Shown here: in pieces, positions 10,856 through 22,746 of the stretch
Layout: every line of letters begins with the position of its first letter
Position numbering within the stretch: the first letter of the stretch is position 1
NCBI GenBank assembly: GCA_947311845.1
Contig: CAMZMU010000059.1
Span: 34,171,777 to 34,235,776 of the forward strand
Source: Poa pratensis
Taxonomy: Eukaryota > Streptophyta > Magnoliopsida > Poales > Poaceae
Direction of reading: 5' to 3'
DNA length: 64,000 nt
Program-made: the position numbers and the translations under genes
Notes under the pieces: generated by a model
The model's input: the letters and a program-made list of their open reading frames with translations, nothing else
Told to the model about the DNA's origin: nothing
Database searches by the model: none

Positions 10856-12389
10856 TGATAGTGGCGCTTGCTGGATCAAATTCGGACGGACCTTCTCGGT
10901 TAACTCGGGGACTCGACTCCGGCATCTTCCCCGGGTTGACAGAAGCTCAAACCAGCATCAGCAGGTCAAGACCGGGTGACTTGGCCGGTTCCAGGCCAAA
11001 GTCGACTTCTGCAGGACGGCGTCACACAGCGTTTCCAGCATCGGCGCGGGGTGGGCCGAGACATCACAGCATCGGCTGGGACGAACCAGCAGCATCGCCT
11101 CGGCTGGGCCATGCAAGCCATCCTCGGCGTGGCCATGCAAGCCAGCCTCGGCTGGGCAGATCATCCAGACCTCGACGGACCGAGCTGTCTCCCTCGGCGG
11201 ACCGAGCTCCCTCTCTCGACGGGCCGAAGTCCCTGCCTCGGCGGACCGAGCTGCCTCCCTCGACAGGGCCGAGCTGCCTGCCTTGGCTGGGACGACTTCC
11301 GCAGGAGGACTGGCTTCTCCACCGTCCCAGGCGAGCCGACGTATCTCGACTGGGCCGACTTGTCCCGCCTCGGCAGGGTCGGCGACCGCCAGACCTTGGC
11401 TGGGCCGACATTGGCGAATCAGCAGGCCGGCATTCCCGGTGGACCGGATTCTTATGTCGGCAGGCCGGCAAGCCGGCGTCCACCGCTCGCGGGTGCAAAC
11501 TCGGCAGGTGAGCCGCTACTCGCATGTCGACAGGCCGGCTTCCGCACCGTATGGCGGGCCAGCTCGGCAGGTGGGGCGCATCTCGGCCAGGCGGGCCGGG
11601 ATACTCACCTAGACCTCTGCGCTGACATCAAGCACCCGAGTGGCAAAATGCCGCTCCGGCCGGTATACGTGACAGAGTGGATCGGCATCGCATGAGCTGG
11701 TGTCGGGCGCTGTCTTATTCCATATCGACGAAGTAGCAGGTCGGCTTCAGGCGGAAAGCATTGGCGTACAGGACGATAGCACTGGGGCGGGATTCAGGCG
11801 GGATATCGGTGACTCCCAGGATGGATTGGAGTCCGACTTCACACACTTCATCAACCTGAACACTGACATCTACACGGCACCGGGATAGCTACGTGAGTAT
11901 TTGCAATATATTCAGGTTGCATGCTGTTTGGTTCATCCTGAAAGTTACTCGGGGACGGGCCCTTCATACCTTGCTTAGTTGTTTTTCCCCGGGGCAAGAT
12001 GTCTTGACCCAGGGACTGGCCAGCCAGTTAAGTTTTGTTTTATCTCCTAGATAAGAAAAGTGACTCGGGACTCGGTTGAGTTCGAGTCTGTCCTCTAGCC
12101 TATAGCTTTGCTGCTAGATTTAACTTCCGTCATGTGCTAGAGTTATTTTCATCTGTTAGTAGAATTGTTGTTCCCGTTAAATATTCGTTATATATGTGCT
12201 TGAACTAACGTTGAAAGGTGGTATCGGTTTCACCGAGAGAATTTCCTCACCAAGGTCGTGGTTATATCGGTTATCTCGGATTCATCTTGTATTTATTATG
12301 GCCTCAGAGCATATCGCGGGTAATCCTTGGTATCGACTTGCCGAATTATAAATGGTATATCATCCCGAGTTGTCGCTTGTATCGGCAGA

Positions 12390-13090
12390 TCAGAATATCA
12401 CGGCACCACGTCCCCAGATCGCCGTTTATTTCGGTTTACCAAAGTATCATGGCCTCGTGCAGTATTCTCCAGATCGCCGTTTATTTCGGTTTGCAGCTGT
12501 ATCTCAACATCATCTCATATCTCAAATCGTCGTTTATTTTGGTTTGCCAAAGTATCACGGCATCTCTCTCATATCAGCAAGTATCTCATGATTGCTGTCT
12601 TTACCAGCTTAACCGACTAACATGGTTCTTCAGTTATCCCAGTTTGCCAGAGTATCATAGCATCGCTATCCCGGCTCAGTGAGTCGAAGAGTATCCCGAC
12701 TCACGGAGCATAATGTGTTGAGAGGTATCTCAAACCGCATAAGGCAAATGCCCGTGATGGCAAAAATGCCAGATCAGCCAATAACGGCTATATGTGTTGG
12801 ATCAGCTAAGCCTGCCAACATATCTTTACGGTAACGCCCAGAGTGGCTAAAAACCGACATATGAGATATGACCAAGCAGGCATTATGTCATTCCAGCTCA
12901 GGCTGGTGACATCATACTTCGGTAGCGCCCAGAGTGGCTAAAAACCGACATATGAGATATACCCAAGCAGGCATTATGTCAACCCAGCTCAGGCTGGGGA
13001 CATCACACTTCGGTAAATGTCCAGAGTGGCTAAAAACCGACATATGTGACAGTGCCCATGCGGGCAATATGTCAAACTTGCCAGTGTCGG
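12390..13090 (+). repeat. Tandem repeats inside the non-coding retrotransposon
   Basis: Two arrays are visible. About 12410-12570 has roughly three degenerate units of about 60 bp built on CGCCGTTTATTTCGGTTT. About 12835-13080 has three units of about 89 bp built on CAGAGTGGCTAAAAACCGAC followed by GCAGGCATTATGTCA. They may be structural or packaging sequences; no coding frame is conserved. Confidence 0.75.
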
Positions 13091-13252
13091 CAAAGACATC
13101 AGCATATGACAAATGCCCATGCAGGCTGTAAGTCAGAGTGTGCCTGTAGGGGCAAGATGAAGAATGATATTGCTAAGGAGATTCTGATATTGTTATTTGT
13201 TTTTGGAAGACTGTGCGCGACTCTGCGAGTCCCCCACAGTCTCGGGGACTAA

Positions 13253-14505
13253 TGTCGGGGATGTAACCCCCGGATACCCCAAAGTTATGAGGTGGTGGAG
13301 TTAATAAAGAGATTGCAACGGGAAAAGATAGACGAAAGGGAAGAAAAGCAATGTGGGCTGATATTGATTCTGCCCAGGCCGGCACACCCAGCGCTGGGCC
13401 GAATCTCCTTCAAACTTGGAGTGGACCGAGTCATCCAGCAGGCCGCATAGCAACAGCCTTGGTGGGCCAAATTTCTTACCTCGGTCGGGTCGGTTTCCCC
13501 TGCCCCGAAGCAGGCCGACGCTGCTTCCCCAGCCTCGCCTCGACATCAGCCTCGGCTGGCCACGACTCCATCCCGGGCAGGCCGGCGCTGCGTTATCTCA
13601 GCTGGGCCGAGTTTGGCCTACCTCGGCTGGGGCCGAGTTAGCCATATCCCGGTTGGGCCGGCGTATCCTTAGCCCCGAAGCGGGCCAGCTTGTCCCTCCA
13701 GCCCCGGATCAGCTGCTCCAAGCCTCGGTGGGCTGGCCTTTCCAGTCTCGGCTTGGGCCGAGGTCTTCCTATCTCGGCAAGACCACAACCACGACGCCCC
13801 GCTTCAGTCTCGGGCCAGGCCAGCTTGGCCTCAGCACGGACGGGCTGGGATCCCGCATCCTGGCTGGTCCGGCACTCCGACGTCCCCAGCCACTCCCTCG
13901 ACAAGTACCAGATGCCCTGCCACTTCCAGAAGACAAGCGCTAGTGAACAAGGTTAAGGACAAGGACAAGACAGGCCACGCTCATCCTAGACGTGGCTTAG
14001 CATGGCTTAGCATGGCTACAGTGCGGAGGACGGTACGGCTCATGACGCGTGCACAGTGCGGACAAGACCCCAGTAGTCAAATCATATACAGTGTATGCAT
14101 AGTGATCTGTGGGCCACCCCTTATCCCCTGGGCTCCCTCTATATAAGGAACACCAGGGGAACGCTCTCAGGACACGCCCTTGCGCGGGCTCACTCAGCCC
14201 CTTGGGCTGTCTTCTCCTCCCGCTCTCATGGAGCTCGTGCTAGCTAAGACCTCTTAGCGGCGATCTTCGCCCAGCTCGTGGAGCATTTGTACCAACCATA
14301 TGCAGAGGGGAAAATACACTGAGTAGGTTAGATGCTGCAGTAGGGGTTTTATCTCTCACGAGAGCCCCGGAGCTGGGTAAATCCTTGTGTTCATCTGTTC
14401 TTCCGTGTGCGCTCTTCAGCGCGCTATCCCTCACCGAATCCTCCAGCGTCCATCGGCCCCAAATTCAAGCCATCCTATGACATCTGCCGTGATACCACCA
14501 CGACA
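13253..14505 (+). repeat. 3' LTR of the 9.6-14.5 kb element
   Basis: 1253 bp, aligned end to end with 9591-10835. It is preceded by a purine-rich stretch (TCTCGGGGACTAA at about 13240-13252) that fits a polypurine tract. Confidence 0.9.
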
Positions 14506-14775
14506 TTCATGTTGCCGTGAAGATCTTGTGCGTACATACTCTGCTCGGGAACTAGAGCATGCTAGGATTAGGAGGAATCGGGACGTAAGTTTGTTTCCCT
14601 ACTGCTTTCGCTTGTAGAATGCAAAGCTGAATCAGTTTCTAGGAAGAGTAAGCATTGTCAGTATCTCAAAACCCATGCGCGTGAGCGCAATCTTAGGCTA
14701 ATCCCAGTTGACGACTTGTATGGTTGGGTGAAAGGGGAAGTACCGCCCTCTAAGGTGTTTGGTATAATTTTGAAA
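14506..14775 (+). repeat. Segment Y, copy A (right part)
   Basis: Continuation of segment Y after the retrotransposon, matching 54300-54580 through CTAGAGCATGCTAGGATTAG and the GTAAGCATTG...GGTTGGGTGAA region. Confidence 0.65.
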
Positions 14776-15248
14776 ATGGTGTACTAAAGTGGAAATTTAG
14801 TAAACTAGTAATCATGTACGTGCAAATGCATGTGTCGGCTATTGTTTAAATTTTTATTTTACATTTGTACATCAATATGTTTTTTATTTCCAAGTTGTGT
14901 ACGTGTTTTAAATCAAATATTTTTTTTTAAGGCAATCCAATACCAATAATCACTAATGAGTATTTCACATGATCGAGGATCACTTCCATACAACTATGAC
15001 TTTTAGCCGAATACATTAATTTCAGGAGGGTCTCGAAGTTGGGTGTGCATATTTTGATTTTCATATATGCCAGGGACAAAAATATATAACATGAAGGGTT
15101 TGGTGCAAATCTCTTTTAGATGGAGTTATTCTCATGCAGATAAGCACAGATCGTCTTCTCGGTTTAGAGTTTAGACAAAGGTCAAACTGAAATCAGGTCA
15201 GCAGCGGCATAGTTACATAGCGGATGGGCGAGTCAGGATAGGGCCGTC
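14776..15248. other. Intergenic, nothing recognised
   Basis: AT-rich, short open frames only. No element boundaries are visible. Confidence 0.4.
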
Positions 15249-15265
15249 CACATCAGGGCAGGGCA

Positions 15266-15411
15266 GCAGACTAAGGCATGGCCTAGTGGTGGGGAGGGTT
15301 GATGCCTTCCCACCCACCCGAGTTCAAGTCCTCATACTTGCAATTTCGGTGATGTTGCATCCTCCTCTATCAAAAATCACGTGGTTCTCCCACGTTGAAA
15401 TCATTTTTTTT
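15266..15411 (+). mobile_element. tRNA-derived SINE
   Basis: This 146-bp element is flanked by a perfect 17-bp target duplication, CACATCAGGGCAGGGCA, at 15249-15265 and 15412-15428. It has an RNA polymerase III A box, TGGCCTAGTGG (15279-15289), and a B box, GAGTTCAAGTCC (15320-15331), about 30 bp apart. The 3' end is a T-run, as in several grass SINEs. It cannot fold as a functional tRNA cloverleaf. Confidence 0.88.
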
Positions 15412-15428
15412 CACATCAGGGCAGGGCA

Positions 15429-15940
15429 TGTCTCCAGACTTCAGGCCCCGCGTCGAGGGCGTAGTCCCTACCGAACTGCATGGTGTGGCGCGCGAGGAGC
15501 CGGCTCGGATTGCAGGGACGTCGCACACACGAGGAGACTGAAGAGAGCAGCGATGCCGCACACACGTGGAGAGGCCGTCGGCATTGGGGCAATCGTCACT
15601 GGAGAGGCGGAGTTCGAGGAAGCAGGTGGCGACATAGTGTAGAGGCGACGTCTCGTCGGCGGCGCGTGAAGAGGACGCTTCACCGGGGAGGCCGCTGGCA
15701 GCGCCGGTAGGGACGATGCGTCGTGTGGGAGGTTCACATCAGGAACGACCGTGCGCCACGATCGTGAGGGAACATCGAGCGGTTTGTCTCGTTGTGGTAT
15801 GGGCTGAACTAAGGATGTTTCGTCATACTCCTACATCATTGGGACAATTCCAAATGTTGGATCAAGGAGATTAAGGGTTAAGACTAACGGGGTATGTTAC
15901 ATCGTTAGTCAATTCTGGAGCGTTAGATTTAGACAATCCT
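15429..15940. other. GC-rich stretch, no gene supported
   Basis: About 350 bp of GC-rich sequence (15430-15780) with overlapping short frames on both strands and no recognisable domain, then AT-rich sequence. It may be a captured gene fragment. Confidence 0.35.
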
Positions 15941-15949
15941 ATGGTTAAT

Positions 15950-17070
15950 GTTATTTGGATCAGCTCCCTCTGGGTCTTTTTATATTAGTGACGATGTGAA
16001 AATACGTGTCGAGCTCGCGGATCGGGGGCAACACAATTGAAAATGAAGTGTCTAGTCCAGATAACTTAGTCGAATCGGTAATCGTGTGGCCGTGAATTTT
16101 TGTTTCACAAGTCGATGTAACTGTGGTACAAACTGTACTCTTATCTCCCTGATCAGCTGCCTTACGTTTGCAATAGTGAAACCACTATTCTTGACATCTC
16201 AATAGGTGTGTTAGCATTGCAGAAAATATGGCACTTGATCAATGGCCGGAACAAGGCAATACACGAGTTTGGGCAAAGTACTCCACTAACCAAGATGCCA
16301 AATCTGGTACTCTAGTTTCAACTTCCTCGGCTTCAATCGATGTGTAATTCTTTATTTTTGAGGGAAGTTGGACAATTCGTAAATAAACATGATAAGTTTT
16401 AGAAGACCTTGTTCCTTGTGGCCTTCATTGTGAAACTGCTTTCTTTCAAGTGAGCGAGCGCTCGCTCGGTCCGCTCGCCTCATCGTGTTCGTCTCCCCCT
16501 CTCCACGTCAAGGTCCTTCTTCTCCTCTCCCCCTCACTCCCTCCCCGTATCTTCTCCACCCAGCACCGAACGGGGCCGACGACCGTTAGGAAGCCGCGGC
16601 GGAGAAGCCGTCGTCAATGCTGGAGTGAGCGGAGGGGAGCAATAGACTTATCGGTCGGGGGTGGGATTGTGGCGGACGACGAAGATCTAGTGTGGGGGGT
16701 TCGAGGGGATGCCCGGGCCGACGGAGCACCGGTGGAGGCCGCGATTTGAGAGGGTGGGGTGGCGAGGCGGGCGCGGGCGGTGGTGGCAGGTGATTTCGGG
16801 CAGCGGTGTCTGCGCAGGTGGAGATGGTCTTTTTTGCTCCCGTTTTTTCGTTTTCCTTGTTGGAAAATCGATCGAGCGCCGTCATGAGATTTTTCATGAT
16901 TTTTCCAATGGTACTAAGACAATACAAATTGATTGTGAATTTTATGTGTTGGTAGACACAATAGTTAGTTCTGGAGTCTGGGCTTCGTGACAAAAGATAA
17001 GACGCAACCACTGGAATTGAATGTGCTATAGTACTGTACTACTAAGACAATAGATGGTTTATAAATAAAA
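15950..17070 (+). repeat. Segment X, copy B, with a GC-rich insertion
   Basis: It matches copy C (54775-54895 and 55890-56010) through GTCGAATCGGTAAT, GTACAAACTGTACTC and CAGCTGCCTTACGTTTGCAA, and copy D (1290-1770). About 16450-16880 is extra GC-rich sequence absent from copy D, resembling a first exon or untranslated leader of unknown origin. Confidence 0.65.
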
Positions 17071-17139
17071 ACTCGTATGCATTCATTGATGCAGAGGATG
17101 TGGTCATGTCCCCTTTTTGGAAAAAAAGACATGAAGCAT

Positions 17140-17420
17140 GGTTTACAAATTTACAGAAATTAGGAATGAATACCAAATTAAATTGTTACAACTCATCTGA
17201 GAAGAATATAATATCAGTCATATAAAGGGAATGCATGTTCCCAGCTTCCCATCACAGGGAAGCCTCACCACAAGTCGGCTCAACTCATGCCGAACACAAT
17301 GTGTGTTGCGGTGATGCCATATTGCCATATATGTCAGTGCATGCTCTCCACGGTAATTAGGACATGCTAAGATTAAGAGACATCGGGACAAAATCTTCTA
17401 CTATTTGTATAAGTAGATCT
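17140..17420 (+). repeat. Segment Y, copy B
   Basis: It aligns with 9465-9590/14506-14580 through AATTAAATTG, CATATAAAG, CACAAGTCGGCTCAACTCA and ACATGCTAAGATTAAGAG. More diverged than copies A and C. Confidence 0.55.
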
Positions 17421-17429
17421 ACCGGATTA

Positions 17430-20400
17430 TCTTGTAGTGTGCCGGATTGATGTGATTCCTCAAAAGAGCACCCATTTTGTAAGTCTTACTAGTTTTAAAG
17501 AAGCAGTCAGCCGGTTGCGATGGAAAGATAACTTCGATTGAGAACGGCACGCCCTTGATGTTTTTTTTTCTGCAGTATATATATTTTTTTAACAAAAATG
17601 TTAGCTAAATTGGTATGTTGGAACATGTTTTTATTTTGTCATGAATAGGTAGCATTTTTTATGAGTATTCTTGTCATATTTTGTGAGTTTTTTGTGAATT
17701 TGTTTGTACGATGTCAGAAATGTTGGTGAAATTGAAATGTTGAAATATATTTGTAATTCGCTATAAGTATGTTGCGGTTATTTTTTGGGAGCATGCTTGT
17801 CATATTTTGTGGAATATCAGGAAAAGTCGCTAAAATGTTGGCGAAATTACAATTTGCAAACATGTTTTGTATTTTGTTATGAGTAGATAGTAATTCGTTC
17901 GATTTTTTTTTATATTTTGTAGAATATTCTAATATTTAGATAGTTGAATTTAGCGCGGTGACATGACGCGCCTTTGTTGAGGACATGTTATAATAATTTG
18001 TTTGTTTTTTATTTGCGGTATATATATTGTAAGGGAATGTGGTTGTTCTAATTTGTATAATGTAGTTAGGTGGAATTTAGTTTGGAAGCAATCCATAATT
18101 AAAGTAGACGTGTTTGTATTTTTCTGAAAACATTCATGTAAACAACATTTTTTTAAAAATGTAACTACATAATTAGAGGGATTTAAGTTATGTTACTTGC
18201 AAATATGTTAAGCAAATTTGAATGGTTCAATATGGTTTTATTTTGCCATTATTTTCATACGAACCACCATAATTAGAGAGAATATATTCTGGTTATGTCT
18301 AAATATTATGTGTCTATTTCGCCGTAAATATGTGATTTAGCTTGTTGGTTAGAGGAAATATGTTGTGTTAACATCTATTAAATTGAATCAATCTTTAGAG
18401 GAAACAAATTTTTGTTTTTTTTAATGTGAATGGAATGAAACATTATTTAAATTTGGCTACATAATTAGAGAGAGTTAAGTTCAAGTTGAACATTTATTAA
18501 ATTGAACCACATAATTGAAGGAAGTTCAGTAATATTTTTTGTAAATATTAATTTAGTTGAGTTGGTATGACATGGATGTGTTTTGTGTTAAATATTTAAT
18601 CGAACTCAATAATTGGAGGGAATAAATTGTTTGAGTGCTTATTAATTTCAATTTAAAATCAAGACATAATTAGAGAAAATGGTTAACTATGTTTTTTTTC
18701 CCTGTAAGTATGTGATTAGTGGGAATGTACATTTTTTGGATTTGGTTCTACAATTAGGGAAAATTTATTTATATTGTATCCAAAAGTTAACTAAACTGGA
18801 ATGTTCAAATACGTTTTGTATTTTACCATAAATAGTTAGTTTTCTTTTTTCTGTTTTTTTGTAGTTATTTAAAAAAATTTAAAATATTTAGTAAGTTGGA
18901 ATGTTCAAACATATTTGTATTGTGTTATGAATGTTTAAATGTAATTAGAGAAAGTGCATTCGAATTATGTTGAAATATTTTCCAAATTCGAATGTTTAAA
19001 TGCGGTTGTATTTTGCCATAGATATCTAATGTAGTTACGTAATTAGAGGAAATGCATTATGTGTTTGGAAGGATTCGATTTTTTTGAAATTTTCAAATTT
19101 GTATAATGTGGCTATGTGGTGGAATTGAAATGTTGAAAATGTCTACATTTTGAAGTTTTGCAGATCTGAAAATTGTTGAAGCTGTATTTCGGAAAGTACG
19201 AAAGTTTTCGGGGAAAAAAACCAGGGGAAATGTGGTGAACTTCAATTTTTGGAAATGTCCACATTTTCAAGTTGTAGTGGTTGCGGAATCAAGAGACTTG
19301 GAAGTCATATGACACTACGAAAATATTGATACTTGTAATTTGAGCTGGAATGGTGAAATATGATTGCTTTTCTCATAAAATTGTGCACATGTAGGGCAAT
19401 TTGAATTGTTCGAATTTATTTGTCTTTTGTGGAAAATAGGTGATCCTTTTTTTCCCTCTAATATTTTCATATATTATTTTTATAATTTGGCGATGGGTAT
19501 TTATAGTATTTTTTTTCTGTTGGTTCTGCTCTTTTATTACAGAAATTGAAAGAAGCTTGCAGGTAAAAATTGACAATTTTTTCTGGTGGATATAGTCGAA
19601 GCTACTGATTTCGCGGCATTTAGTAGTTTTGCAAAATGGTTCAAATATCGTAAAACAATATGTATAAAGTGTTTAAAATTATGTAGATCATGTTATATTT
19701 TATAACTTGGTTTCCAAACATAGTGGCTTAGGAAATAACTGTAGAACAACTATTTCTCGATATTTACAATTGTGGTATTTTAATTTTGATTTATTTAAGC
19801 TCATGTTATAGATGGGCACTTGTATTTAAATGATTTAGCAAACTCTATTTAAGTAGGATGGTTTGTACCAAAAAAAAAATCGGTCTATCATATTGAATGA
19901 TACTATTGATGTTATTTCTGCTGATTTTATTTGACCATCGAAGAGGGTGAAATACATATTTTTGAAATGTCGTAAAAGCGTGAGCTGCAAATATTTAGCG
20001 AATTTGTGGCATAAGCAGTGAGTATTTTTTTTTTACGTGCATGTTCATATATTTGTCATATTTGTAAATGTTGTCATGGCAAAAAGTTAAATTTGGAAAT
20101 GCCCGCAGTAAAAAGTGGTTTAGATTTGAATGTATTGATTTTTTTTTAAAAATTAACATTTGTAAGTATCTGAAATTTTTACATTGTTAATAGTGATAAA
20201 ACATTCGTATGTGATTTCTTCTTTACGGTTTTTAAATGCTAAGGTTTGGAAGGCAGGTTTTCTCCGCATACTCGTGAATATCGTGGTGTAAATAATTGAA
20301 ATTTGGAGGTGTGAACATTCCGAAGGTTTTCAGACTTTAATATGTTCAAATATGGTTTATTTTTGTCATAATTTTTTATCTACCACCATATTTAGAAGAA

Positions 20401-21180
20401 GCCATATTTGTGAGTATCGTAGTGTAAATAATTGAAATTTGAAGATGTGAACATTCAGAAGGTTTTCTCGGATTTTAATATGTTCAAATATGGTTTAATT
20501 TTGCTGTAATTTTTTTATTTAGCACCATATTGAGGGGAAGTATATTATGGTTATGTAGAAATTTTAACCAATGTGAGCAGTAATTTAAATTTGGAAATGG
20601 ACGTATCCAAGAATATTTTTTAGCGTTGGAAATTGTTGCAATTTAAAAAAAACGCACGCTTGAAAATGGTTCAGATTTCGAAGTTCGTTCAAACTGTAAA
20701 ATTTTGAAGATAAGGTTTTTTTACGCCAGTAAAATAATTAAATTTGGAAGGCATTAAAAAATTTAAAGTGTCCAAATTTGAAATTTCGTCGTATGGCGTA
20801 AGTAATTAGCATTTAATTTTATGATCAATCTGATACATCAGTAGATATATTTAAAGCCACTGATTTTGCAGCATTTAATATAGTTTGAAAAATGTTCAAA
20901 CAGCATAGAACAACACCTATGAAGCGTTTTAAATTATCTTAAGCATGTTCTATTATGTTTTTTGTGTTTTTTTTCCAAAAGGAAAATACAAAATTCATAT
21001 TTTGTAAGATGGCGTGAAGGTGTCAAATGAGTCTTTACGCATTATTTGAAAAAGTTAAGGTCTGAAATAGTTTTGAAAAGGGCATAAAGTATTTGAAATG
21101 AGTAGTTTGATTTTTTACAATTTGTTAGAAATTAGTCTGAATTTATTTGGAGTTGTATTTGGAAAGGTTTAAAGGATTTA
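17430..21180. repeat. AT-rich degenerate repeat block 1
   Basis: About 3.7 kb of very AT-rich sequence with no gene. Short phrases recur (AATTAGAG, TTTTGCCATAAATAG, AAATATGTTTGTATTTTG). A clear local tandem repeat of about 133 bp occurs at about 20276-20540, with two copies of GTAAATAATTGAAATTTG. The same phrases occur in blocks 2 and 3. It is probably the interior of a large decayed transposon of unassigned class. Confidence 0.55.
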
Positions 21181-21900
21181 AAAAAAAACAGAACAGAAAG
21201 TAAGGAAAAAAAAGGATGCGCGGGCTGCACAGCAGGCTAGCCAGCCCAGCAGCCGGCCCAGCCGGCCCGTGGCCGCAGGCCAGCCCACCGTGACGTCACG
21301 GATGACGTCACACGGCGGCGGCCATCGCCGGCTCTGCCGAGGTCGCCGGCGAGCGGGGAGCGCGCGCACGGGAGCGGCGCCGCGTGATTCCGCGCGAGGA
21401 CGGCGCGGGGAGGCCAGGGAGCGGCGCCCCGGACCATATGGTCGCCGGAGGCGCCGCCGGCGAGCACGTACACGGCGGAAGTAACCGCGGCGAGGCGGCG
21501 ACAAATCCGGCGTCTCGCCGGTGTCCCAGGAGGCGGCGCGCGGCGAGGAGGTGGAGGGCGTGCCGGCGGACCTCTTAGTCGCCTCCGATGCGTCCGGGGA
21601 GGGCCGTAGGGGCGGTAGTGGGGCGGCGGCGGCCGGCGGCACGGCAGCGCGCGGGAGAGAGAGGGGAGGGGGGTTTCGTGGCGTTTTTACAAAAAACAAC
21701 CCGAACTTCCGCGTAATTGCAAAGAGGTCCCTGGAGCAGGATTTTCTGAGAAGAGTATGGAATTTCCGCCCCCCCCGTGTGCCTCTCTGCAAAAAATCCG
21801 GGCGGGATGTGAGGCTGGCGGGCGGGACCCACCAATCACTGTAGCGTACTGTGGAAATCTACAGTACCGACTGTAGCTAGCTACAGTGACGCGGGCACTC
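21181..21900. repeat. CpG-rich block 1 of the composite repeat
   Basis: There is an abrupt switch from AT-rich to very GC-rich sequence at about 21215. The start matches 25955-26040 and 28005-28080, with the CCCACCGTGACGTCA phrase shared with block 3. Frames open on both strands reflect base composition; I recognise no protein. The end (about 21835-21890) contains inverted CTACAGT/ACTGTAG motifs. Confidence 0.55.
21291..21310. promoter_or_regulatory. as-1-like paired TGACG motif
   Basis: Two TGACGTCA palindromes sit with 7 bp between the TGACG cores, the same spacing as the plant as-1 element bound by TGA-type bZIP factors. Degenerate versions with 6-bp spacing occur in the two sister blocks. 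Regulatory function is inferred from motif only. Confidence 0.4.
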
Positions 21901-21924
21901 TCAGGCCGAGAATTTGCACAGCTA

Positions 21925-22235
21925 TTATAGTGGTGGCTATGTTCCAGAAAGCCAAACATAGAGCAGCAAAGAGCAGCCACACGCCCACACTGGCTGTCTC
22001 TTGCGAACAGGTAAGGAGTGCATGATAGCCCAAAAATAATCGAAAGAAGAAGGGTTCCAATCGACATGAAAGCTTTGTCTAACACCACTCCAAACAAAAC
22101 TAGCTAAAACACAAGTGAAAAAGACATGGTTCGTATCTTCAGCAAGACCACATAAAGCACAAAAATCATCAGATGGCCCATGTCTAAGTAAAAGTTGATC
22201 GCCAGCAGGTAAACGACCACGAGCCAGAGGTCGCC
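21925..22235 (-). pseudogene. LINE ORF2 C-terminal fragment (zf-RVT region)
   Basis: On the minus strand the frame reads a zinc-knuckle-like region with CALCG, then about 7 residues to NHVFF and TC, followed by WSGV and a tryptophan-rich stretch. This is the layout of the zf-RVT domain at the C-terminus of plant LINE reverse transcriptases. It is frameshifted downstream, has no reverse transcriptase core and no poly(A) tail, and is a dead fragment. Confidence 0.75.
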
Positions 22236-22746
22236 CTTATAGGGGACGTGAAGGAGAGGATGGGAATGAGGAGAGTAAAACTGGGACAATGCGGCCCATC
22301 TAGTCCAGATTCGTTCAATCGCGAGGGAGAGGAGAGACCGGGAAGGGAGCGTTTTCTTTCCTTCCTACCGGTGAGCAAGTGTGGAGACGCACCAAGAAAA
22401 CTGCCATACCAGTATACCACCACCAACTATCTATTTTTTTTTGTAAACTCTGATAACAGCTTGCGTTAGAATTTTAATTTTTTCTGCGATTGACTCAACA
22501 TATATAGCACCAACTAGAAACCATGACACATTATTTGACACGTGTTTCTTGGTTGATGACTTCATGTCGATTGAGTACATGGTTCAACGACAAGCTACGC
22601 AGTGCCAATGTATAAGCGCAGAACCAAAACAGAACATGCTAGCTGAAGACTGGAATACATAAAACACTCAGAGCTGTTGCTTCTTAGTAGAAGTAGTGCT
22701 TTAGACTTGTTTATTCTTCTCACCGACACACCAGCTTCTTGATCTG
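22236..22746. other. Intergenic, 3' flank of the F-box gene
   Basis: No gene or bounded element seen. The F-box transcript's 3' untranslated region must lie in the right-hand part. Confidence 0.4.

Larger units (their letters stand above)
9591..14505 (+). mobile_element. Complete non-coding LTR retrotransposon (LARD-like)
   Basis: The element is 4915 bp, bounded by the perfect 5-bp target duplication TTCAT (9586-9590 and 14506-14510). Both LTRs start TGTCGGGGATGTAACC and end CGACA. The primer-binding site follows the 5' LTR directly and a purine-rich tract precedes the 3' LTR. The internal 2.4 kb has GC-rich degenerate repeats and no gag, protease, reverse transcriptase or integrase frame, so the element is non-autonomous. 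The LTRs look very similar, implying fairly recent insertion. Strand is from the primer site and polypurine tract. Confidence 0.92.

Noticed and set aside
10807..11695. Overlapping open frames of 234-239 codons inside the LTR element at 9.6-14.5 kb
   Set aside because: Low-complexity, proline/arginine/glycine-rich translations of a GC-rich repeated phrase in several frames at once. No gag or pol motif.
12830..13090. Regularly spaced repeats considered as a CRISPR-like array
   Set aside because: The context is a plant LTR retrotransposon, units are about 89 bp with diverged repeats and no unique spacers, and no cas genes exist.
15266..15345. Possible tRNA gene from A- and B-box motifs
   Set aside because: No cloverleaf or anticodon arm can be formed, and a 17-bp target duplication plus T-run tail identify it as a SINE.
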